Shown here one piece after another: positions 48,812-59,625 of a DNA stretch of 64,000 nt. The DNA comes from Methanothermococcus okinawensis IH1 (lineage in GTDB: Archaea; AGJL01; Methanococci; Methanococcales; Methanococcaceae), in the NCBI RefSeq assembly GCF_000179575.2, contig NC_015636.1, positions 1,465,495 to 1,529,494 of the forward strand, written 5' to 3'. The position numbers and the translations under genes were made by a program. A model generated the notes under the pieces. The model saw only the letters and a list, made by a program, of their open reading frames with translations. It ran no database searches and had not been told where the DNA came from. Numbering within the stretch: the stretch's first letter is position 1; each line of letters opens with the position of its first letter.

Positions 48812-49858
48812 TTGGTAATTTGTCAAAAAGAATTTACAAATATGTATTGGAGACATAATTATCCACAATATTGGAATAGAATTATAGAAAAAAATCATTT
48901 AAAACCGGTGAATAATCACGAATTCACAAATTTACAAAGTTATAGGTTCATTGGGATGATTGGGGATAAAATATACAAAGATATTACAACAGGACCTTGT
49001 CTATTAACTCCAAAGGAAATAAGAAGTTTAAATAAGAATACCACTATTGACGATATCCAAGAAATGCTTATGAGGCATCCTACATTTGAGGATTATACTG
49101 CTATTGCTGTGGAAACAAAAGAAGAGTATTCTACAAATATAATTATAGAAACATATGAATATGCTAAACTTATAGAGTATAAAACAGAAATTTCATTTGA
49201 AGAGGCACTTAAACTAACAAAAAAAGCAGGAGAAAATTTTAAAAAATACTACAATAAAAAATTAAAAAATAATAATAAAAATAACCCCAATAATGACAAA
49301 TCTGGAAAATTAAAATACTTCCCAACGCATAAATCATCATTTGATAGTAGGTTAAGGGAGCTCTGTAATGAATATTATATATTTTACCTGAACAATTCAA
49401 ATATATCTAAAAAAGGTAGGGCGATTATAGAATCCAACCCCGAAGAAAGCACATGGTTAAGAATAAAAGTCTCATTTCTTCCAGAAGCCATAAATAAAAA
49501 TAAAACAACGATAATTGAACCAGCTTCAAGTATTGATGGAATGAAATATGCCAATATGATTTCGGGGAGCTCCTCAATAATTACAAGAAGCCCACCTACC
49601 ATTACAAATAAACCAGTAATGAATGGAGGTTATGATTATGAAATATTATATTTAAACGGCTCTATTGAAGAAGAATTTAAAAAATTTAGATTAAATGAAG
49701 GAAAAACACCATACGGGTGTCCAGCATACAATTTATATGCATTCCTATGCAATAACCATGATGAAAATACCGATGAATTTAGAGAATATAATAAAAATTG
49801 TAAAAAGTGCATGGAATATTTAAAGGATAAGCTCAAAAATATTATAGTGGAAAAATAA
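48812..49858 (+). CDS. Conserved-looking protein of unknown function with Cys-rich C-terminus
   Basis: I do not recognise a family. The 348-residue protein probably starts at TTG 48812, behind GGTGATGTATC; the next in-frame ATG is at 48842 (MYWRHNYPQYW). An Asn/Lys low-complexity linker lies at about 148-165. The C-terminal part has a possible metal site: YGCPAYNLYAFLCNNHDEN and NCKKCMEYL provide four cysteines and a histidine. Other distinctive words are KDITTGPCLLTPKE and MISGSSSIITRSPP. It has no membrane segment, stands alone upstream of the thioredoxin reductase gene, and contains two GAGCTC sites, so its composition is native. Confidence 0.72.
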   Translation: MVICQKEFTNMYWRHNYPQYWNRIIEKNHLKPVNNHEFTNLQSYRFIGMIGDKIYKDITTGPCLLTPKEIRSLNKNTTIDDIQEMLMRHPTFEDYTAIAVETKEEYSTNIIIETYEYAKLIEYKTEISFEEALKLTKKAGENFKKYYNKKLKNNNKNNPNNDKSGKLKYFPTHKSSFDSRLRELCNEYYIFYLNNSNISKKGRAIIESNPEESTWLRIKVSFLPEAINKNKTTIIEPASSIDGMKYANMISGSSSIITRSPPTITNKPVMNGGYDYEILYLNGSIEEEFKKFRLNEGKTPYGCPAYNLYAFLCNNHDENTDEFREYNKNCKKCMEYLKDKLKNIIVEK

Positions 49859-49905
49859 AAAAATAATAAAAAATAAATAAGTTTAATAAATAAATGGGTG
49901 ATAAT

Positions 49906-50838
49906 ATGGATAATACATATGGTAAAGTTTATGATTTAATAATAATTGGTGGGGGTCCTGCTGGATTAACGGCTGGAATATATGCTATGAGGGCAAAATT
50001 AAATACTATATGTATTGAAAAAGAGAATGAAGGAGGAAAAATAGCAGAAGCTGGTATTGTAGAAAATTATCCGGGGTTTGATAGTATAAGCGGTTTTGAA
50101 TTATCTCAAAAGTTTGTAGAACATGCAAAGAAATTCAATTTAAACATAGTTCATGACACCATTAAAAAAATCGATATATCCAAACCTTTTAAAATAATTG
50201 GTGAAAATAACACATATATTACAAAATCCATAATAATAGCAACAGGAACAAAGGATAAAAAATTGGGGTTAAATGAAGATAAATTTATTGGACGAGGGGT
50301 TAGTTATTGCACAACCTGTGATGCCTTTTTCTATTTAAATAAAGAGGTAATAGTTATTGGAAGGGGAACTCCTGCGGTTATGTCCGCATTGAATTTAAAG
50401 GATATAGCAAAGAAAGTAACAATTATTACCGATAAACCTGAGCTCAGGGCTGCTGAAAATATCATGCTGGAACGATTGAATGATGCCGAAAATGTAAAGA
50501 TAATCACCAATGCAAAACCTTTAAAGATACTTGGTGATGATAAAGCAGAGGGTGTTTTGGTATCGCTAAATGGAGAAGAAAAGGAAATAAAAGCAGATGG
50601 TATTTTTATAAGTATGGGGCATATACCAAACTCTGAATTTTTAGAAAGTAGTGGCATAGCATTAAATAAAAAAGGATTTATAATAGTGGATAAATCATGC
50701 AGAACAAACATAGATGGAATATTTGCCTGTGGTGATATTACAGGTGGTGTTTTGCAGGTATCCAAATCTGTTGGTGAGGGTGCAGTTGCACTTGCAAGTG
50801 CCTCACAGTATTTAAATAATTATAAAAATGATAAATAA
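49906..50838 (+). CDS. trxB: Thioredoxin reductase-type flavoprotein
   Basis: The ATG at 49906 ([10 protein letters not shown]) follows GGGTGATAAT. The 310-residue protein has the FAD loop [18 protein letters not shown], the redox-active CTTC ([11 protein letters not shown]), and the C-terminal [20 protein letters not shown]. The second nucleotide domain reads [15 protein letters not shown] and lacks the HRRxxxR motif that binds the NADPH phosphate. The M. jannaschii homologue was reported to use coenzyme F420 instead of NADPH, which fits this absence (inference). Confidence 0.92.
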   Translation: MDNTYGKVYDLIIIGGGPAGLTAGIYAMRAKLNTICIEKENEGGKIAEAGIVENYPGFDSISGFELSQKFVEHAKKFNLNIVHDTIKKIDISKPFKIIGENNTYITKSIIIATGTKDKKLGLNEDKFIGRGVSYCTTCDAFFYLNKEVIVIGRGTPAVMSALNLKDIAKKVTIITDKPELRAAENIMLERLNDAENVKIITNAKPLKILGDDKAEGVLVSLNGEEKEIKADGIFISMGHIPNSEFLESSGIALNKKGFIIVDKSCRTNIDGIFACGDITGGVLQVSKSVGEGAVALASASQYLNNYKNDK

Positions 50839-50934
50839 GAATTTTATTTTAATATTTTTACTTATTTTTAATATTTATTTTAAGTATTTATATGTTTAAA
50901 ATCATTATTTATTCATTTTATTTATTAATATTAT

Positions 50935-53277
50935 TTATTTTTTCTCCTTTTTCGTTTTTGTTTTTTCATTTTTGATTTTTTCGGTATATCTACATTTTGG
51001 ATAATTGGAACATCCTATAAACTCTCCAAATCTTCCCTTTCTCATTATTAAGTCCCCTCCACACTCTGGACATTTACCTACCACTACTTTTTCAGCTTTT
51101 TCAGTTTTAGTTTTATTATTTAGTTTTTCGGTATATCTACATTTTGGATAATTTTCACAGCCTAAAAATGCTCCATATATTCCTTTTTTTACCACCAATT
51201 TTCCACCACATTTTGGGCAGATTTTTTCAGATTTTTCAGCCTTTTCCATTTCTTTTTTATCTTCGTTGGATATTTTTGAAGGACATTCTGGATTTATACA
51301 GACTTTTTGATTATCTATGCTTATTATAGGAGCTCCGCATATTTCACAAGTTTCATTTAATATTTTTATCCTTCCCTTTTGTGGCAATGGATAGGTTTTT
51401 TTACATTCTGGATAATTTGTGCATCCTATGAATCTCTTCTTGCCTTTTGTTTTAATTATTATTAAGTCCCCCCCACACTCGCATTTACCAACAGTTTTTA
51501 AAGATTTATTTGTAGTGTCTATTTTTTCCACCAATTCCTTACCAATTTCTTTTTCTTTCTTTTTAACCTCTTCTAATATGGCTCTTAATTTATTTTCAGC
51601 ATCTTTTAAAACATTTTCTTTTTTTATGGTTCTTTTCTGTAATCTATCCAGTTTTTTTTCTAATTCTCTTGTCATCTTTTCATCAATTATTTCGGGACAG
51701 TATTTTTTAAGGGTTTCAATTACTGCTATTCCCAAATCAGTTACTTTTAAAGAGCCATCATCAATTAAATATCCTCTTTTTACGAGTTTTTCCACAATGT
51801 CAGCTCTAGTGGCTTTTGTTCCTAATTCCCTTGATTCAAGTTCCTTTATAATAGATGCCATTGTATATCTTTTAGGAGGCTTTGTTTCCTTTCTTTCAAT
51901 GGTTATTTTTTCAACAGGTATTTTATCATTTTTTCTTAAACTTGGGAGCTCCTTTTCATCAAACTTTGTAAAGTAATATATCTCATGCCATCCTTCTTTT
52001 ATAGTTCTTGAACCACTTAGTTTGAAGTTTTCTCCATCGATATTCAACACTACATTAATATACTCCCTTTCTGCATTATCCCAAAAGGCCGCAAGTGTTC
52101 TTCTTACAATTAAATCGTATAATTTTTTCTCATCATCATTTAATAGTTCTTTTGGAACATCTACAACATGTATTGCAGGGTGTGCAGGGTCGCTTTTTTT
52201 ACCTTCTATTGGCTTTCTGTTCTCTCTCAATATGAGCTCGGCATATTTTTTATAATCGCCATGGTTTGAAACTTTTGTTAGAATATCCTTTATGTAATTA
52301 TCATCCTTTGGAAGTTTTTGAGAACTCGTCCTTGGATAAGAACAAATTCCCATTTCATAAAGCTTCTGTGCAATTTCTTGCGTCTTTTTTGGTGAAAATC
52401 TAAATATTCTGTGAGCCTCTCTTTGTAATGTTCCTAAATCAAATGGTGGATTTGGTTTTATCTTTTTCTTAGTTTTTTTGATACTTGAAATTATTGCCTC
52501 TTTTTCATCCTTTATTCTGTTGTAAATTTCGTTGGCTTCCTTTTCATCCCAAAATTTATCCTTTTCATGAATTGCTAAGAGCTCATTTTTTAGGTGAGCT
52601 CCGATTACCCAATATGGTTTTGGAACAAATTTTTTTATTTCCAGCTCTCTATCGACTAAAAACGATAAAGCAGGTCCTTGAACTCTACCTGTGCTCATCG
52701 TCTGCCATCTATTAACAGCCCTTATGGATTGCATCAGAGCTCTTGAAACATTTATTCCATAATACCAATCTACCCTATGCCTACTGTCTCCTGCATCAAC
52801 AAGCCCGAAATCTACTCTATCTGGATTCTCATACGCCTTAATAATTTCATTTTTGGTTAAACTTGAAAATCTCATCCTTTTTGCATCATTTTTTCCACAA
52901 CAGTAGTACAATGCGTGATAACCAATTAACTCTCCTTCAATATCCCAGTCCGATGCTATATAAAACTCATCAGCTTCTTTTGCAAGTTTTTTAAGTGTAT
53001 TTATATATTTTTGGACATACTCCTTTCCTTTAATGGTTGAAGCAGGAACCCATTTTATATTAAAAACAGGATATTCCCCAAATTTTTTCTTTTCCCCTGT
53101 TTTTTCTTCTTCTAATGTAAATAAATGCCCAACAGCAGAAGCTACAATTATTTTTTTTCCATTTCTTTCCAATTCATAGTATGGAATTCCGTTATTTGAT
53201 TTCTTTTTAGGATTGCCCAAAGCACTTGCTATTTTTTTTGCTACATTTGGTTTCTCACATATTATTAAATCAGTCAT
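50935..53277 (-). CDS. topA: DNA topoisomerase I (type IA)
   Basis: Type IA topoisomerase relaxes negative supercoils through a 5'-phosphotyrosine link. The 780-residue protein has the TOPRIM domain (LIICEKPNVAKKIASALG, IASDWDIEGELIGYHALYY), GLVDAGDSRHRVDWYYGINV, and the active-site Tyr in MGICSYPRTSSQKLP. At the C-terminus (about 600-775) there are four zinc-finger units: CECGG...CTNYPECK, CEICG...CINPECP, CPKCGG...CENYPKCRY and CPECGG...CSNYPKCRY, the second atypical. GGTGA-less start with AGTGAAATT before the ATG. Divergent from the beta-CASP RNase gene. Confidence 0.96.
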   Translation of the reverse strand: MTDLIICEKPNVAKKIASALGNPKKKSNNGIPYYELERNGKKIIVASAVGHLFTLEEEKTGEKKKFGEYPVFNIKWVPASTIKGKEYVQKYINTLKKLAKEADEFYIASDWDIEGELIGYHALYYCCGKNDAKRMRFSSLTKNEIIKAYENPDRVDFGLVDAGDSRHRVDWYYGINVSRALMQSIRAVNRWQTMSTGRVQGPALSFLVDRELEIKKFVPKPYWVIGAHLKNELLAIHEKDKFWDEKEANEIYNRIKDEKEAIISSIKKTKKKIKPNPPFDLGTLQREAHRIFRFSPKKTQEIAQKLYEMGICSYPRTSSQKLPKDDNYIKDILTKVSNHGDYKKYAELILRENRKPIEGKKSDPAHPAIHVVDVPKELLNDDEKKLYDLIVRRTLAAFWDNAEREYINVVLNIDGENFKLSGSRTIKEGWHEIYYFTKFDEKELPSLRKNDKIPVEKITIERKETKPPKRYTMASIIKELESRELGTKATRADIVEKLVKRGYLIDDGSLKVTDLGIAVIETLKKYCPEIIDEKMTRELEKKLDRLQKRTIKKENVLKDAENKLRAILEEVKKKEKEIGKELVEKIDTTNKSLKTVGKCECGGDLIIIKTKGKKRFIGCTNYPECKKTYPLPQKGRIKILNETCEICGAPIISIDNQKVCINPECPSKISNEDKKEMEKAEKSEKICPKCGGKLVVKKGIYGAFLGCENYPKCRYTEKLNNKTKTEKAEKVVVGKCPECGGDLIMRKGRFGEFIGCSNYPKCRYTEKIKNEKTKTKKEKK

Positions 53278-53527
53278 AATTTCACTTTTTTAAAATTTAA
53301 AAATTTTTTTAATTTTTATGAACATCATGCATAATATTTAATAGTTATATAATTAATTTATTTTATTATATTATTATTTTATTTTATTATTTTTTATATT
53401 ATCTTTTATTACTGGACTTTTTTTATCAATGTAAAAAAAATTAACAAAAGAAATATAAAAAGGAGCGGTATAATTATAAATAATTATAAGTAGATAATTA
53501 ACATAATGAAAGATAAGAGGTGGTTTT

Positions 53528-54811
53528 ATGGATATTCTATTTAGAGGGGGAGCTATGGAGGTAGGAAGGAGTTGCATAGAAGTTAGAAGTGATAAAAGTA
53601 ATATATTTCTCGATTGTGGTGTAAAATTATCCGAGGATAATCCAGAATATCCTGTATTTGATAAAATACATCCTGATGCTGTTTTTGTATCCCATGCTCA
53701 TCTCGACCATACAGGTTCTTTACCCATATTATCCCATTTACATATGCACTGTCCCGTATATACAACTTCAATGACAAAGGCTATAACAAAGGAGCTCCTA
53801 AGGGATTCATTAAAGATAGGCATAGAGGAAAACAGAGAGCTACCATTTAATAAGGGAGATATAAACAATATATTACATCATCATAAATATGTAAAATATG
53901 GAGAAATTTATAATATTAGGGATTTTGAATATATCTATTATGATGCGGGACATATTCCAGGAAGTGCCTCAATTTACTTAAATTATAATAACGGCAAAAA
54001 AATAGTATATACAGGAGATATCAAACTTTCAAAAACAAGGCTCACAAAAGGAGCGGATTTAAGCTATTGTGATAACGATATAGATATTCTGATTATTGAA
54101 TCCACCTATGGAAATAGGCTTCATCCAAATAGAAAACAGCTTGAAAAAGAATTTCTAAATAAAGTAAAAGAAACTGTGGAAAGAGGAGGAACAGCTATAA
54201 TTCCAGTATTTGCAGTTGATAGGAGTCAGGAAGTAATTTTAATGTTAAATGATTTAGATTTAGATGTTCCTATATATTTTGATGGATTAGGTGTAAAAAT
54301 AACAAAGATAATGTTAGGACAGCACCCCAAATACCTTAGAAATCATAAAAAACTTAAACGGGCATTTTCAAATACCTATACTGTGGAGAATGAAGAAAGA
54401 CATTATGTAATTAAGGATTTAAAAGAAAATGGTGGTATTATAGTCAGCACTGCTGGAATGCTCAATGGAGGACCTGTAATAAAATATATAAGCAATTTCT
54501 GGAATGACCCTAAGAGCTCCCTTATATTCACAGGTTATCAGGTAAAAAACACAGCTGGAAGAATACTTCTTGAAACTGGAAAACTCCCAATTGGAGAGAT
54601 GATGGTAGAACCAAAATTTGAAATATCATTTTATGAATTTTCAGCACATGCTGGAATGGATGAACTAAGAACAGTTGTAAAAAAGGCAAATCCTGAGATT
54701 TTAATAATACAACATGGAGAAGAAGAGGCAATAAATGTATTCAAAGAATGGGCTATTGAAGAAGGATTTAAAACATATACGCCTAAATTATGCGATAGAA
54801 TAGATATATAA
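53528..54811 (+). CDS. Beta-CASP ribonuclease (archaeal CPSF2-like)
   Basis: This is a metallo-beta-lactamase/beta-CASP nuclease of the archaeal aCPSF2 type, without the KH domains of aCPSF1. The 427-residue protein shows DCGVKL, the zinc motif VSHAHLDHTGSLPIL, YDAGHIPGSASIYL, YTGDIKLSKTRL, ESTYGNRLH (motif A), VSTAGMLNGGP (motif B region) and FSAHAGMDEL (motif C His). Members are endo- or exonucleases acting in RNA 3'-end processing or decay; direction of activity cannot be told here. A GAGGTGGTTTT site precedes the ATG. Confidence 0.9.
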   Translation: MDILFRGGAMEVGRSCIEVRSDKSNIFLDCGVKLSEDNPEYPVFDKIHPDAVFVSHAHLDHTGSLPILSHLHMHCPVYTTSMTKAITKELLRDSLKIGIEENRELPFNKGDINNILHHHKYVKYGEIYNIRDFEYIYYDAGHIPGSASIYLNYNNGKKIVYTGDIKLSKTRLTKGADLSYCDNDIDILIIESTYGNRLHPNRKQLEKEFLNKVKETVERGGTAIIPVFAVDRSQEVILMLNDLDLDVPIYFDGLGVKITKIMLGQHPKYLRNHKKLKRAFSNTYTVENEERHYVIKDLKENGGIIVSTAGMLNGGPVIKYISNFWNDPKSSLIFTGYQVKNTAGRILLETGKLPIGEMMVEPKFEISFYEFSAHAGMDELRTVVKKANPEILIIQHGEEEAINVFKEWAIEEGFKTYTPKLCDRIDI

Positions 54812-54937
54812 TATTCTTAATTATTATTTATTATTTTATTCTTTATTACTTTATCTTATTATCTTGTTTATTATCTTATTATATTCATCTATATTTTATT
54901 TCATTATTCATTTCTATTGTCCTCATTGTTATTTTTA

Positions 54938-55336
54938 TTATCCATTTTTATCTTTATTTTCGTCATCATCAAATTCTACAACTATGTTTTTTATATTAAA
55001 TTCCTTTCCTCCTTTTATTTTTAAAGAATAACTTCCACATTTAGGACATGTAACATCAAATTCATCTTTTGCTTCCAACTCTCCTTCATACCCGCAATTT
55101 TTACATACAATATGTGGTTTTATGTATTCTACTTCCATTTCTGCACCTTTACATATCGTGTCCTCTGAAATTACCTCAAATGCAAATTTTAACTGCTCAA
55201 AGTTTATAAAGGTTAATTCTCCAATTTCTAAGTTTATTTTAGAAACTTTTTTAATATTTTTATCTTTCAATTCTTGATTATCTACTGAATATAAAATTGT
55301 ATTTAATATGGATGTTGCATAGGATAATTCATGCAT
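54938..55336 (-). CDS. hypA: Hydrogenase nickel incorporation protein HypA
   Basis: HypA delivers Ni to [NiFe]-hydrogenase precursors together with HypB. The ATG at 55336 is required because the Ni site uses the N-terminal MHE (here MHELSYATSILN); the longer frame upstream adds 11 unlike residues. A GGTGTAATA site precedes it. The 132-residue protein has IGELTFINFEQLKFAFEVI and the structural zinc site CKNCGYEG...CPKCGS. An acidic Asp/Glu/Lys tail ends it. It lies downstream of the DUF35 gene on the same strand with a 115-base gap, so cotranscription is uncertain. Confidence 0.94.
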   Translation of the reverse strand: MHELSYATSILNTILYSVDNQELKDKNIKKVSKINLEIGELTFINFEQLKFAFEVISEDTICKGAEMEVEYIKPHIVCKNCGYEGELEAKDEFDVTCPKCGSYSLKIKGGKEFNIKNIVVEFDDDENKDKNG

Positions 55337-55451
55337 TATTACACCTTTATTATATAATATCAACATCAATTAATAAAAATTAAAAATAAAAATAAGATAA
55401 AATTTAACATAAACTTATTAAGATATAGTATATCGATTTATGTATTTATAA

Positions 55452-55847
55452 TTATAATTCATCAGCAGGTATAAATTTATATCCATAGCTAATGACTCCA
55501 TCCTTACCATCTTCTTTTATTCTTCTAAAAGCTACTTTCACAGGCATGCCAATATGGACTTTGTCGATATCACAATCAACCTGTGCAGTTAATTTTGGAC
55601 CTTCATCCAATTCAATTACTGCTATTACATAGGGTGCCATTTTTTCAAAATCTTTTGGTGGTGTGTGTATTATAGAATATGTATATATTTTTCCTTTTCC
55701 ACTGAGCTCATATGGTTCGAGCTCTCCCTTTCTCCTACATTTTGGACATACATTTCTTGAAGGAAAATAAACTGTTCCACAGGTTTTGCATCTTGTTCCA
55801 ATAAGGTTATATCTTTCATTGATATGTCTCCATGTTCTTACCACCAT
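55452..55847 (-). CDS. DUF35 OB-fold scaffold protein of the thiolase/HMG-CoA synthase complex
   Basis: The ATG at 55847 (MVVRTWRHINERYNL) follows GGTGATATAT. The 131-residue protein has an N-terminal helix, a rubredoxin-like zinc site (CKTCGTVYFPSRNVCPKC) and an OB-fold (YTYSIIHTPPKDFEKMAP, ITQ-type VIELDEGPKLTAQV). In methanogens the DUF35 protein holds acetoacetyl-CoA thiolase and HMG-CoA synthase in one channelling complex (established in Methanothermococcus). Both enzymes are encoded just upstream; the CooT-like gene sits directly in front, 12 bases away. Confidence 0.92.
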   Translation of the reverse strand: MVVRTWRHINERYNLIGTRCKTCGTVYFPSRNVCPKCRRKGELEPYELSGKGKIYTYSIIHTPPKDFEKMAPYVIAVIELDEGPKLTAQVDCDIDKVHIGMPVKVAFRRIKEDGKDGVISYGYKFIPADEL

Positions 55848-55859
55848 ATATATCACCAT

Positions 55860-56033
55860 TTAATTTTTTATTACTATTTTATTTTCATTTAAATCAATCT
55901 TTATTATTTCTCCACTGAGCTCCTTTACTTCCCCAAATAAATCAACTGCTATTATCTTATTATCTTTTTTCTCAACAAGCATAATATCCTCCATAATAAA
56001 TTTATCATTTACATAGAGGCTAAAATTACACAT
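55860..56033 (-). CDS. CooT-like small protein
   Basis: A 57-residue gene below usual size cut-offs. The ATG at 56033 follows a perfect AAGGTGAAATA ribosome site. The product starts MCNFSLYVND, has VEKKDNKIIAVDLFGE and ends GEIIKIDLNENKIVIKN. The N-terminal Met-Cys, all-beta pattern and I-x-x-I-D-L-x-x-x-x-I-x-I ending resemble CooT-family proteins, small Ni-binding or predicted RNA-binding proteins. One GAGCTC site lies in it. It sits between the thiolase gene (218 bases upstream) and DUF35 (12 bases downstream) and is surely cotranscribed with the latter. Confidence 0.82.
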   Translation of the reverse strand: MCNFSLYVNDKFIMEDIMLVEKKDNKIIAVDLFGEVKELSGEIIKIDLNENKIVIKN

Positions 56034-56251
56034 TATTTCACCTTATATTAAAAATTTTGAGTATATCATTATTTCTTTGATTTATTAAATAGCATGAATG
56101 TTATGAGCTCTATCATTATATTATTGAAGAAATTGGATTTTAATCCCATCCCCTAATCATGATTACCTTAGTTAGGTTTATTATATTCTATTTCGTTTTT
56201 TATAATATTCTTTTATTTTATTTTTAACTATAATTTATTTTTTTATAATTT
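56034..56251. other. Spacer between thiolase and CooT-like genes
   Basis: 218 bases with more G+C than most spacers here, including a C-rich stretch ATCCCATCCCC at about 56145-56154 and a possible weak stem CCTAA/TTAGG nearby. It contains the only GAGCTC of the window (56104) that I could place outside a gene. I see no gene with a ribosome site. It likely contains a promoter for the CooT-like/DUF35 pair or a short remnant. Confidence 0.5.
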
Positions 56252-57466
<1,215 letters not shown>

Positions 57467-57581
57467 TTAATTATTATTTCATGAAGTTCATCAATATGTT
57501 GGTCTTTCTTTAATGTATTAACTTAATTTAACATATTTTGGAAAATTTTTCAAATGTTTTTATCCATCATTTCTATTGCAT

Positions 57582-58628
57582 TTATATCTTAATTCCGCCC
57601 CTATATTTTAGATAAACTGCATAATCCACATATTTTTTTCTATTTAATAAATTCATAGTTTTTGGAGCTCTATCTTTAACTTCCTCAATTCTATCCATTA
57701 CAGTTATATCAAAGGCATCACTACCTGCACCACTTCCATAGGATACCGCCAAAATCCTATCCCCTTCTTTTGCATGGTCCAAAACATTTGAAAGCCCAAG
57801 TGGAACAGCACCTGAATAAGTATTTCCCAAATAAGGTGTTAAAAGTCCGTATTTATATTGTTCATTTGTGAATCCTAATGCTTTTGCTGCTTTTAAGTAA
57901 AATTTTCCATTTGGTTGGTGGAACACACAGTAATCATAGTCTTTTGGAGTGGTTTCCATTCTTTCCATCATTCCTTTGGCAGCACTTAACACATGTTTGA
58001 AATATGCAGGTTCTCCTGTAAATCTTCCGCCGTGTCTTGGATAGGATTCCCCTTCTCTTCTCCAAAAGTCTGGGGTATCCGTTGTAAAGGAATATGTGCT
58101 GTTTATTTCTGCAACTAATTCATCCTTATTGTTTCCAATTATGTATGCTGCCCCACCTGCTGCTGCGGTGTATTCAAGTGCATCACCCGGAGCTCCCTGA
58201 GCAGTATCTGCACCAATTGCCATGCCGTATTTTATAATACTACTACCAACAAGACCCATGCACATTTGGATTCCAGCAGTTCCTGCCTTACATGCAAATT
58301 CCAAATCTGCTGCTGTTAAATCTGGTGTAGCACCAATAGCCTCTGCTACGGTTGAAGCGGTAGGATTTACGGCATACGGATGACTTTCACTACCCACATA
58401 AACTGCCCCAATATCTTGTGGATTAATATCTGCTCTTTTTAAGGCATTTCTGGCTGCTTCAACAGATATTGTTGCAGTATCCTCATCTGGTGATGGCACG
58501 CTTTTTTCATTAACTACCAATCCATTCTTTATAGATTCGGGATTTTTTCCCCAAACTCTTGCTATTTCCTCTACTTTTATTCTGTATTTAGGAATATAAC
58601 TACCGTAGCCCACAATACCAACTTTCAT
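57582..58628 (-). CDS. Hydroxymethylglutaryl-CoA synthase
   Basis: HMG-CoA synthase condenses acetyl-CoA and acetoacetyl-CoA in the mevalonate pathway. The 348-residue protein has the archaeal signature start [20 protein letters not shown], the acylated Cys in [15 protein letters not shown], His in [14 protein letters not shown], and the Ser/Asn region [16 protein letters not shown] with [15 protein letters not shown]. Length is typical for archaea. A GGTGATTAA site precedes the ATG. It is first in the run HMG-CoA synthase, thiolase, CooT-like, DUF35. Confidence 0.96.
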   Translation of the reverse strand: MKVGIVGYGSYIPKYRIKVEEIARVWGKNPESIKNGLVVNEKSVPSPDEDTATISVEAARNALKRADINPQDIGAVYVGSESHPYAVNPTASTVAEAIGATPDLTAADLEFACKAGTAGIQMCMGLVGSSIIKYGMAIGADTAQGAPGDALEYTAAAGGAAYIIGNNKDELVAEINSTYSFTTDTPDFWRREGESYPRHGGRFTGEPAYFKHVLSAAKGMMERMETTPKDYDYCVFHQPNGKFYLKAAKALGFTNEQYKYGLLTPYLGNTYSGAVPLGLSNVLDHAKEGDRILAVSYGSGAGSDAFDITVMDRIEEVKDRAPKTMNLLNRKKYVDYAVYLKYRGGIKI

Positions 58629-58755
58629 TTAATCACCTTTTTTATGAATTTATTATTTATTGTTAGTTATATACAATTAAAAATTTCATAAATAGAAAAA
58701 CAAAAATAACAACATTAAACAATAAATATATATTATATTAATTTAAGAATATATA

Positions 58756-59478
58756 TTAATTCAGGATTCCTTTTAATCTCTTTAACAATTCATTAATATC
58801 AAGTTTTGTTATAATAAGTGGTATTCCTTCAATTTCTGCTATTTTTAGTGCCAATTTATCCAACTTGGATACACCTTGAAGAACAACCAATCTCGGTTTT
58901 ATAGAGCTCACCCTTATGGCAACCATTGGACTTCTTCCAGATGAAACATTGGTGAATATTAATGCCCTTTCCGTAGTCCATCCATATAGATTTAGAAAAT
59001 CCTGCCCATCCATCTCCAATATTGCCTTTATGCTATCTACAACAGTATGACCGAATATTTGGTTATTCAATATACCTTCCAACTCTTTATCATTTGATTT
59101 TCGATTTCCACAACATACGAGCTCCCCTTCGATAACATTCAAGAATTCTTTTATTGATATTGGTGATGTATACTCCCTTATTTGAAGGATAGCTTTCATT
59201 GACGGCGGATTTAAAACCTTTTGAAGAGCCCTTATTGTGTGGCCTCCGTTTTCTTTATCAAGTTCAACCAATGCATCAACATATCTTTTTACTATATTCA
59301 CGCCGGGATTTTTTCTTCTACCAGTTTCATAATCGCTTACAACTGATGGAGACAAACCTAAATATCTTGAAACATCTATCTGTGGAATATTGAACATTTC
59401 TCTCCATTTTTTCATGCTCTTTCCGATGTCATCGGATAATACAATATCTCCAATAATATGCACTTTTATCTTTTCCAT
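58756..59478 (-). CDS. HTH transcriptional regulator upstream of the HMG-CoA synthase gene
   Basis: The likely ATG at 59478 gives 240 residues (MEKIKVHIIGDIVLS); there is no good ribosome site and the TATA-like TTATATAATATATA lies close upstream, so the message may have a very short leader. Residues about 20-75 form an XRE-type helix-turn-helix (WREMFNIPQIDVSRYLGLSP, SDYETGRRKNPG). The rest (LYGWTTERALIFTNVSSGRS to LALKIAEIEGIPLIITK) is a possible ligand-binding domain. Its conserved-looking position before the mevalonate genes suggests it regulates isoprenoid synthesis (inference). Confidence 0.82.
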   Translation of the reverse strand: MEKIKVHIIGDIVLSDDIGKSMKKWREMFNIPQIDVSRYLGLSPSVVSDYETGRRKNPGVNIVKRYVDALVELDKENGGHTIRALQKVLNPPSMKAILQIREYTSPISIKEFLNVIEGELVCCGNRKSNDKELEGILNNQIFGHTVVDSIKAILEMDGQDFLNLYGWTTERALIFTNVSSGRSPMVAIRVSSIKPRLVVLQGVSKLDKLALKIAEIEGIPLIITKLDINELLKRLKGILN

Positions 59479-59625
59479 AAAATCCAATTATAATATATAT
59501 TATATAAAAGTTTCGATTTAAAACAAACTTTTATTCGTTATATGTCGATATAAAAAATAAAAAAATAATAAAAATAAAATAATAAAAGCTAAAATAATAA
59601 AAAGAATAATAAAAATAAAATATTA

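Noticed and set aside
56095-56157. A 20-codon plus-strand frame in the thiolase/CooT-like spacer
   Set aside because: No ribosome site, no recognisable product and opposite direction to the neighbours.
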